Made by a program: the position numbers and the translations under genes. Below the pieces are notes generated by a model. It searched no databases. It was not told the origin of the DNA and saw only the letters and a list, made by a program, of their open reading frames with translations. From Burkholderiales bacterium (GTDB lineage Bacteria; Pseudomonadota; Gammaproteobacteria; Burkholderiales; Burkholderiaceae_C), in NCBI GenBank assembly GCA_016702555.1, contig JADJDV010000001.1, positions 62,001-126,000 on the forward strand: a stretch of 64,000 bases of DNA, in the 5' to 3' direction. Below are positions 52,736 to 64,000 of the stretch, one piece after another (position 1 is the stretch's first letter; the number at the start of each line of letters is the position of its first letter).

Positions 52736-53512
52736 TTAGAAACGCGCCGGCCGCTTGGCCAGAAAGGCCGCGATGCCCTCGCGGTGCTCGGCGCTGTCGG
52801 CGTAATCGTAGGCGCTGGCGAGCAGCGGTTCGGGCACGGTGGCCGCCGCCTCAAGCGCGCGCAGGGTGCGCTTGTTCAGGCGCGCCGCCTGCGGCGCCAG
52901 CGTGGCGATGCGCGCGGCGCGCCGCTGCGCCTCGGCCATCAGTTCGGGCGCCGGCAGCACGCCATTCAGAAAGCCGCGCGCCTTCATCTCGCGCGCATCC
53001 AGCACCGCCGCTTCCAGCAGCAGCTCGCGCGCGCTCGCGGCGCCGGCCACGCGCGCCACCAGCTGCGCCTCGCGCGGCGCCATCGGAAAGCCCAGGCGCG
53101 CGATCGGCGCACCGAATTTCGCATCCTCGGCGGCGATGCGGATGTCGCAGCAGCAGGCAATCTCGAGCCCCGCGCCCATGCAGTGGCCGCCGATGGCGGC
53201 GACGATGGGCAGATCGCAGTCGAGCACCGCCTGCAGGCCGCCCCAGACCTCGTCCTCGTGAAAGGCACGCAGCCGGTCGGCGTCGAAGCGAAAGTCCGGG
53301 TACTCGGCGATGTCACCGCCGGCGCAGAAGTGCGCGCCCTCGCCGCGCAGCAGCACGGCGTGCCAATCGCGGCTCGCCTGGATGCGCGCGAACACCTCTC
53401 GCAACTCGCGCCACATGGCGCGCGACATGGCGTTGAACTTGGACGGGTTCGACAGCGTGACGACGGCGACCCGTGCGTCGCCGTCGCTGCCCAGACTCAC
53501 ATGGCCGGACAA
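52736..53512 (-). CDS. Enoyl-CoA hydratase/isomerase family protein
   Basis: The product is 258 residues with the crotonase fold. The oxyanion-hole regions are LRGEGAHFCAGGDIAEYPDF and AIGGHCMGAGLEIACCCDIR. The usual second Glu position reads FGAPIARLGFPMAPREAQLV, so the reaction (hydratase, isomerase or decarboxylase type) is uncertain. It lies seven bases after the Bug gene and 26 before matB, inside the malonate unit. It might act on a malonyl- or related acyl-CoA, but this is inference. Confidence 0.85.
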   Translation of the reverse strand: MSGHVSLGSDGDARVAVVTLSNPSKFNAMSRAMWRELREVFARIQASRDWHAVLLRGEGAHFCAGGDIAEYPDFRFDADRLRAFHEDEVWGGLQAVLDCDLPIVAAIGGHCMGAGLEIACCCDIRIAAEDAKFGAPIARLGFPMAPREAQLVARVAGAASARELLLEAAVLDAREMKARGFLNGVLPAPELMAEAQRRAARIATLAPQAARLNKRTLRALEAAATVPEPLLASAYDYADSAEHREGIAAFLAKRPARF

Positions 53513-53519
53513 GGGCAGA

Positions 53520-54497
53520 TCACTCCAGCTTGGCGCCCGACGCCTTCACCACCTGCGCCCAGCGGCTGATCTCGTCGCGGATCAGGCTGGCGAACTGTGC
53601 CCCGCTGACACCGGGGAAGTCGGCGCCCTGCCCTTGCCACACGGTCTTGGCGTCGGGCTCCTGGCAGGACTTGCGGATCACCTCGATGGCGGCCTGCTGC
53701 GCGTCGGCCGGCATGCCCTTGGGCGCCCAGATGCCGTACCAGGTCTGCACGTTGTAGTCGGGCAGGCCGACCTCGGTCGCGCTGGGCACGTCCGGAATCG
53801 CCGGGTTGCGTTGCTTGCCCGCCACCATCAGCGCCTTGATGCGCCCGCCCTTGATGTGCCCGGCCGACGAGCCAAGGCCGTCGAAGGCCATGTCCACCGT
53901 GCCGGCGATCAGGTCCTGCAGGGCCGGGCCGGCGCCGCGGTAGGGAATGTGGGTGATTGAGGTCTTGGTCTGGATCTTGAACAGCTCGCCCGCCAGGTGG
54001 TGCACCGAGCCGGCGCCGGCCGAGGCGTAGTCGAGCTTGCCCGGGTTCTTGCGCAGGTGCTCGATCAGTGCCTGGGCGGTCGGCTGCGTCACGCGCCTGG
54101 GATTGACCACCAGCACCTGCGGCACGCTGGCCACCTGCACCAACGGCACAAAGTCCTTCTCGATGTCGTAGTCCAGCTTGGGGTACATGCTGGGCGCGAT
54201 CATGTGGTGGGCGCCGCCCATGAACAGCGTGTAGCCGTCGCCGGCCGCCTTGGCCGCCACCGAGGCACCCACGGTGCCACCGGCGCCGCCGCGGTTGTCG
54301 ATCACCAGCGTCTTGCCGGTCAGCTTGGAGAACTGTGCCGCCAGCGGGCGCGCGAAGGCGTCGGTGCCGCCACCGGCGGGAAAGGGCACGATCAGCGTGA
54401 CCGGCTTGGTGGGCCAGGATTGCGCCCGCGCCAGGCCCGGCAGCGTGAAAGCGGCCGCGCCCAGCAGCGCCTGACGACGGTTGAATGCGAAAGTCAT
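53520..54497 (-). CDS. Bug-family (TctC-like) binding protein of the malonate unit
   Basis: This 325-residue periplasmic binding protein has a signal peptide (RRQALLGAAAFTLPGLARAQ), then SWPTKPVTLIVPFPAGGGTD, VIDNRGGAGGTVGASVAAKA and HHMIAPSMYPKLDYDIEKDF. It lies between mcd and the hydratase homologue on the same strand, so malonate or a related dicarboxylate is a likely ligand. No permease gene is adjacent. It resembles the Bug protein at 4019 in overall plan. Confidence 0.92.
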   Translation of the reverse strand: MTFAFNRRQALLGAAAFTLPGLARAQSWPTKPVTLIVPFPAGGGTDAFARPLAAQFSKLTGKTLVIDNRGGAGGTVGASVAAKAAGDGYTLFMGGAHHMIAPSMYPKLDYDIEKDFVPLVQVASVPQVLVVNPRRVTQPTAQALIEHLRKNPGKLDYASAGAGSVHHLAGELFKIQTKTSITHIPYRGAGPALQDLIAGTVDMAFDGLGSSAGHIKGGRIKALMVAGKQRNPAIPDVPSATEVGLPDYNVQTWYGIWAPKGMPADAQQAAIEVIRKSCQEPDAKTVWQGQGADFPGVSGAQFASLIRDEISRWAQVVKASGAKLE

Positions 54498-54528
54498 GCC
54501 AGCGGTCTCCTCATGGTGATTGGAAGAC

Positions 54529-55905
54529 TCAATCTAGCAGGCTTTCCACCGCGCTGGACACGGGGATTTGCCCTTGGGCCAGCAGCGCCCGATGCTTGTC
54601 CAGGCGCTTGGGGTCGTACAGGTAGTTCACCATCAGCCCGTGCGACTGGCGCAAGCCCTTGGGCGAGGGATCGGCGAGCCAGTTGATGCGCTCGACGCGC
54701 GCGCCGTTGCCGAGATGAAAGCGCGCCACGGCGTCAAGCGGACGGCCTTCGTCGTCGAGTTCGGTCGCCAGAAAGCGTGCGACGGCACTCTTCAGCCAGC
54801 GGCGCACGGCCGATTTCTCGTCCAGTTCGGTCACGCGATCCAACGCGGCCAGCAGTGTCGGCGCCGTGGCTTGCGCCTCGCCCAGCTCGCGCGCCAGCGC
54901 GCTGCGGCTGCGCGCCGGCAGCTCATCGAGCAGGCGCTGCGCCTGCCTGCCCAGCCAGGCGCGCAGGCCGGGAATCGGCGACAGCGTGGCAAAGGTCTTG
55001 AGTTGCGGAAACTCGCCGTGCAGGGTCTCCACCACGCGCTTGATCAGCGAATCGCCGAAGCTGACACCGCGCAGCCCGCGCTGCGTGTTGCTGATGGAGT
55101 AGAAGATCGCCGTCGTCGCCTTCTGCAGGTCGGCGGCCTCGGCGTCCTCGTCCAGCAGCGGCGTGATGCCGGCGGCCAGTTCGCGCAGCAGTGCCACCTC
55201 GACGAAGATCAGCGGCTCGCCCGGCAGGCGCGGATGGAAGAAGCCGTAGCAACGCCGATCCTGGTCGAGCCGGTTCTTGGCGTCGGCCCAGCTGCGGATG
55301 TCGTGCACCGCTTCGTACTTGATCAGCTTCTCGATCAGCGAGGCCGGCGAATCCCAGCTGATGCGGCGCAGCTCCAGAAAGCCGACGTCGAACCAGGTGG
55401 AAAACAGCTCTTCCAGCTCGGCGTCCAGCGCCAGCAGCCGCTTGTTGCTCTTGAGCTGCGGCAACAGCTCGGCGCGCAGATCGACCAGAAAGCGCACGCC
55501 GTCCGGAAACGCCGCGAAGCGCTGCAGCAGGCGCGTGCGCGGCGCCGTGATGGCGCGGCGCAGGCGCACCTCGGCCTGCGCCTCGTCGTCGCTGCCCAGC
55601 GCCGCCTCGTAGGCTTCGCGTGCGCTCTGGATCGCGGCCGAATCGGGCGCGAACTGCTCGCTCATCAGCAGCCAACAGTCGCGCCGCTGCTCGGGCGTGG
55701 CCTTGGCGTACCAGCCGGCCACGCCGGCGGCACGTCGGCCACCCTCGACGTCGCTCACCGTCGGGTCGGCCACGTGGCGCAACTCGCGCAAGGTGCGCCG
55801 CAACACCCAGGGCGACAGCGCCTCCTGCGGCCGCCCCAGCACCGCGCCCAGGCGCTCGCGCGTGCTGCGCGCGGCGGCGGGGGAATCCTTCAACTCATCG
55901 GCCAT
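54529..55905 (-). CDS. mcd: Malonyl-CoA decarboxylase
   Basis: It converts malonyl-CoA to acetyl-CoA and CO2. The 458-residue product has the N-terminal helical domain (WYAKATPEQRRDCWLLMSEQ) and the catalytic GNAT-like domain, with RRCYGFFHPRLPGEPLIFVE, TAIFYSISNTQRGLRGVSFG, FATLSPIPGLRAWLG and the C-terminal HLGNGARVERINWLADPSPK and GLMVNYLYD. The family His/Ser region is preserved. As the first gene of the unit with matB last, it completes malonate to acetyl-CoA. It lies 28 bp before lgt in map order. Confidence 0.95.
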   Translation of the reverse strand: MADELKDSPAAARSTRERLGAVLGRPQEALSPWVLRRTLRELRHVADPTVSDVEGGRRAAGVAGWYAKATPEQRRDCWLLMSEQFAPDSAAIQSAREAYEAALGSDDEAQAEVRLRRAITAPRTRLLQRFAAFPDGVRFLVDLRAELLPQLKSNKRLLALDAELEELFSTWFDVGFLELRRISWDSPASLIEKLIKYEAVHDIRSWADAKNRLDQDRRCYGFFHPRLPGEPLIFVEVALLRELAAGITPLLDEDAEAADLQKATTAIFYSISNTQRGLRGVSFGDSLIKRVVETLHGEFPQLKTFATLSPIPGLRAWLGRQAQRLLDELPARSRSALARELGEAQATAPTLLAALDRVTELDEKSAVRRWLKSAVARFLATELDDEGRPLDAVARFHLGNGARVERINWLADPSPKGLRQSHGLMVNYLYDPKRLDKHRALLAQGQIPVSSAVESLLD

Positions 55906-55933
55906 CGTCGTTCACCCCGTTCACGGCCGGCAC

Positions 55934-56758
55934 TCAGGCGGCCACCGCACCGGCATCGGTCCGGCGGCTCGCCCACACCCACATCGCCACGCCGGCCAGC
56001 ACCATCGGCAGGCACAGCCACTGCCCCATGCTCATGCCCAGCGCCAGCAGGCCCAGGTGCGCATCGGGTTCACGGAAATACTCGGCGATGAAACGCAGCA
56101 CGCCATAGCCGACCAGAAAGGCCCCGCTGACCTGCCCCATCCGGCGCGGCCGGCGCGCGTACAACCACAGCAGCACAAACAGCAGCACGCCCTCCAGCAA
56201 GAACTGATAGACCTGCGACGGATGGCGCGGCGCGTCGCCCGCACCGCGAAACACCATGCCCCAGGGCAGCGACGGGTCGGCCACGCGGCCCCACAGTTCG
56301 CCGTTGATGAAGTTGCCGACGCGCCCCGACGCCAGGCCGAGCGGCACACAGGGCGCGATCAGGTCGGTCACCTGCAGCCAGGGCCGGCCGCGCGTGCGCG
56401 CCCACAGCATCATGGCGACGATCACGCCCAGCATGCCGCCGTGAAAGCTCATGCCGCCCTGCCAGATGGCCAGGATCTCCAGCGGGTGCGCCGCGTAATA
56501 CGCCGGCTTGTAGAACAGGCTGTAGCCCAGCCGCCCGCCCAGGATCACGCCCAGCACGCCCCAGAACAGCAGGTCCTCGATGTCGCGCCGCGTCCAGGGC
56601 GCCGGCTCGGTGATCGAGGCGAATGGCTCGTGCCGCAGGCGCCGCTTGGCCAGCCAGAAGAACAGCACAAACGCCACCAGGTAGGTCAGGCCGTACCAGT
56701 GCACCGCCAGCGGACCGAGCCGGATCGCCACCGGATCGATGTTCGGGTGAATCAGCAT
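55934..56758 (-). CDS. lgt: Prolipoprotein diacylglyceryl transferase
   Basis: Lgt moves diacylglycerol from phosphatidylglycerol onto the lipobox Cys of prelipoproteins in the inner membrane. The 274-residue product has about seven helices, the start LIHPNIDPVAIRLGPLAVHW, the signature GRVGNFINGELWGR and HPSQVYQFLLEGVLLFVLLW, and the conserved GGMSFHGGMLG. It lies upstream of mcd on the same strand; the link is probably only positional. Confidence 0.97.
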   Translation of the reverse strand: MLIHPNIDPVAIRLGPLAVHWYGLTYLVAFVLFFWLAKRRLRHEPFASITEPAPWTRRDIEDLLFWGVLGVILGGRLGYSLFYKPAYYAAHPLEILAIWQGGMSFHGGMLGVIVAMMLWARTRGRPWLQVTDLIAPCVPLGLASGRVGNFINGELWGRVADPSLPWGMVFRGAGDAPRHPSQVYQFLLEGVLLFVLLWLYARRPRRMGQVSGAFLVGYGVLRFIAEYFREPDAHLGLLALGMSMGQWLCLPMVLAGVAMWVWASRRTDAGAVAA

Positions 56759-56795
56759 GGCGCCGATTGTGCCTGCGCCATCGGTCGCCCCGGTG

Positions 56796-57719
56796 TCAGA
56801 CTTGTGCGCGCACGAATTGCAGAAAGCGCGCCAGCGCCGGGCCGGGCTCGCCCTCCGGCCACACCAGCCGCGTCTCGCAGCCCGGCACGCGCGGGCGCCC
56901 GGCGCCGGCCATGGCGCGGTAGACCACGCCGGGGCGCCGGAACTGCTGCACGCTGCGCGGCACCCAGGCCAGCCCCAACCCCGCAGAGACCAGGTTGACG
57001 ATGGTCTGCATCTGGATCGCCTCCTGCACCACCACCGGCGCGCGCCCGGCCGCCTGATAGAGCGCGAAGATGGCGTCGTGCAGCCCCGGCGCGATGCGGC
57101 GCGGAAAGATCACCAGCGGCTCGGCCAGCACCTGGGCGAGTGCCGGCGCGCCCGCCTCGGCCAGCGGATGCTGCTCGGGCAGGGCCAGCAGCAGCGGCTC
57201 GCTGGCCACCCGCAGCTGCGCCAGGCCGGGTGACGGCAACCCGCTGGCCAGCAGCATCAGGCCGGCATCGACCTCGCCGCGCTCCAGCAGCGCCAGCTGC
57301 ACGTCACCGGTGGCCTCGATCAGTTCCAGATGCACACCCGGTGCCGCCGCGCGCCAGGCCGGCACCCAGCGCGGCAGCAACTCGAAGCCGGCGGTGGAGA
57401 CGAAGGCCAGCCGCACCTGCCCGACCTCGCCCTGCGCCGCCGCCCGCGCCAGCCGCGGCAGCGTGGCGGCGCGCGCCAGCACTTCGCGCACTTCGGGCAG
57501 CAGCGCGGCGCCGGCCGGGCTCAGGGCCACATGCCGGCGCGTGCGCTCGAACAGGCGCGTGCCCAGGGCCTGCTCCAGGCCGGCGATGGCCTGCGTCAGC
57601 GGCGGCTGCGTCATGTGCAGGCGCTGCGCCGCGCGGCCGAAGTGCAACTCCTCGGCCACGGCGACAAACTGGCGCCACTGGCGTAATTCAATGCGCGCGC
57701 TTCTGTCCGGCTCATTCAT
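56796..57719 (-). CDS. LysR-family transcriptional regulator divergent from ilvD
   Basis: The protein is 307 residues. The helix-turn-helix is LHFGRAAQRLHMTQPPLTQA, with IAGLEQALGTRLFERTRRHV following. The effector domain resembles BenM/CatR-type LysR proteins. It is divergent from ilvD, with a palindrome over its own start codon, and lgt lies 37 bp past its stop. It may control ilvD, but the 132-bp gap would allow independent promoters. The effector is unknown. Confidence 0.9.
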   Translation of the reverse strand: MNEPDRSARIELRQWRQFVAVAEELHFGRAAQRLHMTQPPLTQAIAGLEQALGTRLFERTRRHVALSPAGAALLPEVREVLARAATLPRLARAAAQGEVGQVRLAFVSTAGFELLPRWVPAWRAAAPGVHLELIEATGDVQLALLERGEVDAGLMLLASGLPSPGLAQLRVASEPLLLALPEQHPLAEAGAPALAQVLAEPLVIFPRRIAPGLHDAIFALYQAAGRAPVVVQEAIQMQTIVNLVSAGLGLAWVPRSVQQFRRPGVVYRAMAGAGRPRVPGCETRLVWPEGEPGPALARFLQFVRAQV

Positions 57720-57732
57720 ATGCCAAGCATAT
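57718..57732. promoter_or_regulatory. LysR-type operator candidate between regulator and ilvD
   Basis: ATATGC-CAA-GCATAT is a perfect inverted repeat with the T-N11-A form. It overlaps the first bases of the regulator's ATG, which suits negative autoregulation. Confidence 0.5.
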
Positions 57733-57851
57733 CAATGCGTAGGAGCGATCGGATTGGATTCGCGCCGCCGGCTGTCGCATACTGGCAGGCTCCGGCACAG
57801 TGCATCGACGCTTGCCGACCTCCTTTTCCGCAACCCGCACGAGAGCACCGC

Positions 57852-59567
<1,716 letters not shown>

Positions 59568-59617
59568 GCGGCGCCACGCCGCGAACGGGGCGGCCCGCCG
59601 CGCCGCAGCCAGACGCC

Positions 59618-59653
59618 AGCCCTGCGCGGATTCGGTCCGCCCAGGGCTTTTTT
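59618..59653 (+). terminator. Intrinsic terminator after ilvD
   Basis: AGCCCTG (59618-59624) pairs with CAGGGCT (59642-59648), with an inner CGGA/TCCG stem, and runs into six T residues. It stands 51 bp past the ilvD stop. Confidence 0.8.
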
Positions 59654-59672
59654 CATTGGGTTCGCGGCCGCG

Positions 59673-59948
59673 TCAGCCGCGGCGCAGCGGCGGCTTGGTG
59701 TGGCCGCCGCTCAGCGCCTGGCGCTGTCGCTCGACACGTTCGCGCTGGCGCCGCTGCTCGCGCGCGGCCGCGCGGCGGCGCGTGAGGCCACTCAGATCCG
59801 ACAGCGTCCACCACAGCGCCGCACCGGCGAACGGCGCCAGCACCAGCCACCAGGACCAGCCGGCCACCACGCCGATCTGCTGCCACTTCAACAGCAGCAA
59901 GACAAGTCCCAGGCCGAGCAGGTACATGATTTTCTTGATCTGATTCAA
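59673..59948 (-). CDS. Small Trp-rich membrane protein
   Basis: The protein is 91 residues with two hydrophobic stretches containing six Trp (LKWQQIGVVAGWSWWLVLAP, then GAALWWTLSDLSGLTRR). A basic, Arg/Gln-rich tail follows. It resembles the small Trp-rich family that is common in Comamonadaceae and has no known function. It is read opposite to ilvD and cytochrome c. Confidence 0.75.
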   Translation of the reverse strand: MNQIKKIMYLLGLGLVLLLLKWQQIGVVAGWSWWLVLAPFAGAALWWTLSDLSGLTRRRAAAREQRRQRERVERQRQALSGGHTKPPLRRG

Positions 59949-60034
59949 GTGGGGTTATACGCCAAGCTGTCAACCTCGGCACCTACAATTGCGTTGAGCG
60001 ATTGGTGCTCCACTACCCACGAAGAGGAATGACG

Positions 60035-60346
60035 ATGAAGCGAATCCTGTTGAGCTTTGCCGCATTGGCGGCTGTTACCCTGGCTTCCCCCGCCATGGCG
60101 GACGAAGCGCTGGCCAAGTCCAAGAACTGCATGGCCTGCCACGCGGTCGACAAGAAACTGGTCGGCCCGTCCTACAAGGACGTGGCGAAGAAATACGCTG
60201 GCGACGCCAAGGCGGCCGATACCCTGGCGCTGCACATCATCAAGGGCAGCAGCGGCATCTGGGGCGCGGTGCCGATGCCCGCCAACGCCAACGTCAACGA
60301 GGCCGACGCCAAGAAACTGGCGGCTTGGGTGCTGTCGCTCAAGTAA
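60035..60346 (+). CDS. Class I cytochrome c (c551/c552 type)
   Basis: This 103-residue periplasmic electron carrier has a signal peptide (MKRILLSFAALAAVTLASPA, then MA), the haem site KNCMACHAVDKKLVGPSYKD and a Met ligand in GAVPMPAN. It could donate electrons to the cbb3 oxidase, though it is not linked to it on the map. The ATG at 60035 has GAGG at ideal spacing; another ATG is two codons upstream. A strong terminator follows. Confidence 0.93.
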   Translation: MKRILLSFAALAAVTLASPAMADEALAKSKNCMACHAVDKKLVGPSYKDVAKKYAGDAKAADTLALHIIKGSSGIWGAVPMPANANVNEADAKKLAAWVLSLK

Positions 60347-60358
60347 GCGCTGCACGTT

Positions 60359-60397
60359 GCCACGAAAAAGCCCGCTTGAAGCGGGCTTTTTCGTGGC
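60359..60397. terminator. Bidirectional intrinsic terminator between cytochrome c and acs
   Basis: The arms 60359-60377 and 60379-60397 pair perfectly; the core is AAAAAGCCCGC/GCGGGCTTTTT. The A and T runs on both sides make it a rho-independent terminator in both directions for the converging genes. Confidence 0.9.
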
Positions 60398-60443
60398 TGT
60401 CGCGAATGGCCGCGCGGAGCAGCCATTCGCGCCAGGCGCCAGA

Positions 60444-62426
<1,983 letters not shown>

Positions 62427-62671
62427 GAGCCTCGTCTCCTGATTTCTTCGTTGCACATACCGGGCCAATGCGCCCGTCCAAACCTTATCATCATCCGGCC
62501 AGGCTCTTACAAAGCACTGACTCAGGGTGTCGCCCCAATACTCTACTCGCCCGCCAATCCCCTGCCTGTCCCAGGTTCGTTGCCCGATCCGCCCGCGGAC
62601 AAGCCGTCTTCACACCGATTGATGGCATGCGCGACGCCCACCGGGACACCGATCGCGCGCCACGAGGGCAG

Positions 62672-64000
62672 CTACACCATGTCCTGCGGCCGCACCCAGG
62701 CGTCGAACTGCTGGCCCGTGAGGTGGCCGCTGGCCAGCGCCGCTTCGCGCAGGCTCAGGCCCTCCTGGTGCGCCCGCTTGGCGATCTGCGCGGCCTTGTC
62801 ATAGCCGATGTGCGTGTTCAGCGCCGTCACCAGCATCAGCGAGCGCTGCACCAGTTCGTCGATGCGCGCGCGGTTGGGCTCGATGCCCACCGCGCAATGG
62901 TCGTTGAAGCTGACCATGCCGTCGGCCAGCAGGCGCACGCTCTGCAGGAAGTTGTGCGCGATCACGGGGCGGAACACGTTCAGTTCGAAGTTGCCCGACG
63001 CCCCGCCGATGCCGATCGCCACGTCGTTGCCCATCACCTGCGCGCACAGCATGGTCATGGCTTCGCTCTGCGTCGGGTTGACCTTGCCCGGCATGATGGA
63101 TGAGCCGGGTTCATTCTCGGGGATGCTGATTTCGCCGATGCCGCTGCGCGGGCCGCTGGCCAGCCAGCGCACGTCGTTGGCAATCTTCATCAGGCTGGCG
63201 GCCAGGCCCTTCAGGGCGCCGTGGGCATACACCAGCGCATCGCACGAGGCGAGCGACTCGAACTTGTTGGGCGATGTCACGAACGGCAGGCCCGTCAACC
63301 GGGCCAGTTCGGCCGCCGCGGCTTCGGCATAGCCCTCGGGCGCATTCAGCCCCGTGCCCACCGCCGTGCCGCCCAGGGCCAGCTCACCGAGGTGCGGCAG
63401 CGCGGCGCGCAGGTGCCGCTCGGCATGGTCCAACTGGGCTACGTAGCCCGAGAATTCTTGCCCCAGCGTCAGCGGCGTGGCGTCCTGCAAATGGGTTCGG
63501 CCGATCTTGACGATGTCGGCAAAGGCTTCGGACTTGGCCGCCAGCGTCGCACGCAGGCGCGCCAGCGCCGGCAGCAGGCGGTGCGTCAGCGCCTCGACCG
63601 CCGCCACATGCATCGCCGTCGGGAACACGTCGTTGCTGGACTGGCTCTTGTTGACGTCGTCGTTGGGGTGCACCCGCCGCGCCTCGCCGCGCTCGCCGCC
63701 CAGCAACTCGCTGGCGCGGTTGGCGATGACCTCGTTCAGGTTCATGTTGGTCTGCGTGCCCGAGCCGGTCTGCCAGACCACCAGCGGAAACTCGCCCACG
63801 TGTCGGCCGGCCAGCACCTCGTCGGCGGCGGCCACGATGGCCTCGGCCTTGCGCGCCTCCAGCAGGCCGAGCCGCTGATTCACCACCGCCGAGGCGCGCT
63901 TGACCTGCGCCAGCGCGTGGATGATCTCGCGCGGCTGACGCTCGCCCGAGATGTCGAAGTTCTGCAGCGAGCGCTGCGTCTGCGCGCCCCACAGGCGATC
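62672..64000 (-). CDS. fumC: Class II fumarase, N-terminus beyond the window
   Basis: It interconverts fumarate and malate in the TCA cycle. The visible 442 residues begin just inside the N-terminus (DRLWGAQTQRSLQNFDISGE) and run to the stop at 62672. Conserved parts are WQTGSGTQTNMNLNEVIANR, HPNDDVNKSQSSNDVFPTAM, IGRTHLQDATPLTLGQEFSG, the signature GSSIMPGKVNPTQSEAMTM, and FELNVFRPVIAHNFLQSVRL. About 15-20 residues are missing. It is upstream of acs on the same strand. Confidence 0.97.
   Translation of the reverse strand, partial: DRLWGAQTQRSLQNFDISGERQPREIIHALAQVKRASAVVNQRLGLLEARKAEAIVAAADEVLAGRHVGEFPLVVWQTGSGTQTNMNLNEVIANRASELLGGERGEARRVHPNDDVNKSQSSNDVFPTAMHVAAVEALTHRLLPALARLRATLAAKSEAFADIVKIGRTHLQDATPLTLGQEFSGYVAQLDHAERHLRAALPHLGELALGGTAVGTGLNAPEGYAEAAAAELARLTGLPFVTSPNKFESLASCDALVYAHGALKGLAASLMKIANDVRWLASGPRSGIGEISIPENEPGSSIMPGKVNPTQSEAMTMLCAQVMGNDVAIGIGGASGNFELNVFRPVIAHNFLQSVRLLADGMVSFNDHCAVGIEPNRARIDELVQRSLMLVTALNTHIGYDKAAQIAKRAHQEGLSLREAALASGHLTGQQFDAWVRPQDMV

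Overview
The window is chromosomal DNA of a high-GC betaproteobacterium in the Burkholderiales, most likely Comamonadaceae. The evidence is the run of family-typical genes: a class I PHA synthase, orphan Bug (TctC-type) binding proteins, a small Trp-rich protein, and a complete ccoISNOQP-ccoG cluster. The genes are close-packed, with an intergenic hairpin element of the Comamonadaceae type. No rRNA, tRNA or CRISPR array was seen. One structural RNA was found, the 4.5S signal recognition particle RNA beside dnaX.

Layout. 0-7.5 kb: an acetyltransferase fragment, moeA, a frameshifted IS5-family element inside a palindromic repeat, a group III truncated haemoglobin, and a Bug protein plus tartrate/malate dehydrogenase unit opposite its LysR regulator, then a small thioredoxin. 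7.5-12.8 kb: an accessory block with an IS630 remnant split by an IS3-family element, and a large, visibly AT-richer gene for a protein with five tandem ~51-residue repeats followed by a caspase-like His/Cys domain. A second, frameshifted copy of the thioredoxin gene closes the block. 12.8-33 kb: mainly core genes: LysR/MFS pair, a PaaK-like ligase divergent from phaC, an RND efflux pair, rnhA, gloB-mltD, a substrate-binding protein, recR, ybaB, dnaX (with an A9 slippery site) and ffs.

33-41.3 kb is an insertion-rich island next to ffs. An IS66 element has its tnpB cut by an IS1380 element. Two fragments of a possible surface protein lie on its flanks, and an IPTL-CTERM surface-protein gene is cut by an IS407-group element. 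41.4-50.3 kb holds the cbb3 oxidase genes. CcoP carries a C-terminal OmpA-like domain, and FNR/ANR-type boxes lie before ccoN and between ccoI and a universal stress protein gene. A similar box lies between phaC and the ligase gene. 51-56 kb is a malonate-use unit (malonyl-CoA decarboxylase, Bug protein, enoyl-CoA hydratase homologue, MatB). 56-64 kb holds lgt, a LysR regulator divergent from ilvD, a small Trp-rich protein, a cytochrome c, acs and the start-truncated fumC.

Together the genes point to a respiratory heterotroph. It takes up and oxidises dicarboxylates, malonate and acetate, stores carbon as PHA, and switches to a high-affinity oxidase when oxygen is low. The best candidate for something undescribed is the repeat-plus-caspase-like protein at 9955-12258. 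The covarying hairpin element, the CcoP-OmpA fusion and the nested palindromic repeats are also worth attention. All functions are inferred from reading the sequence; no database search was run.
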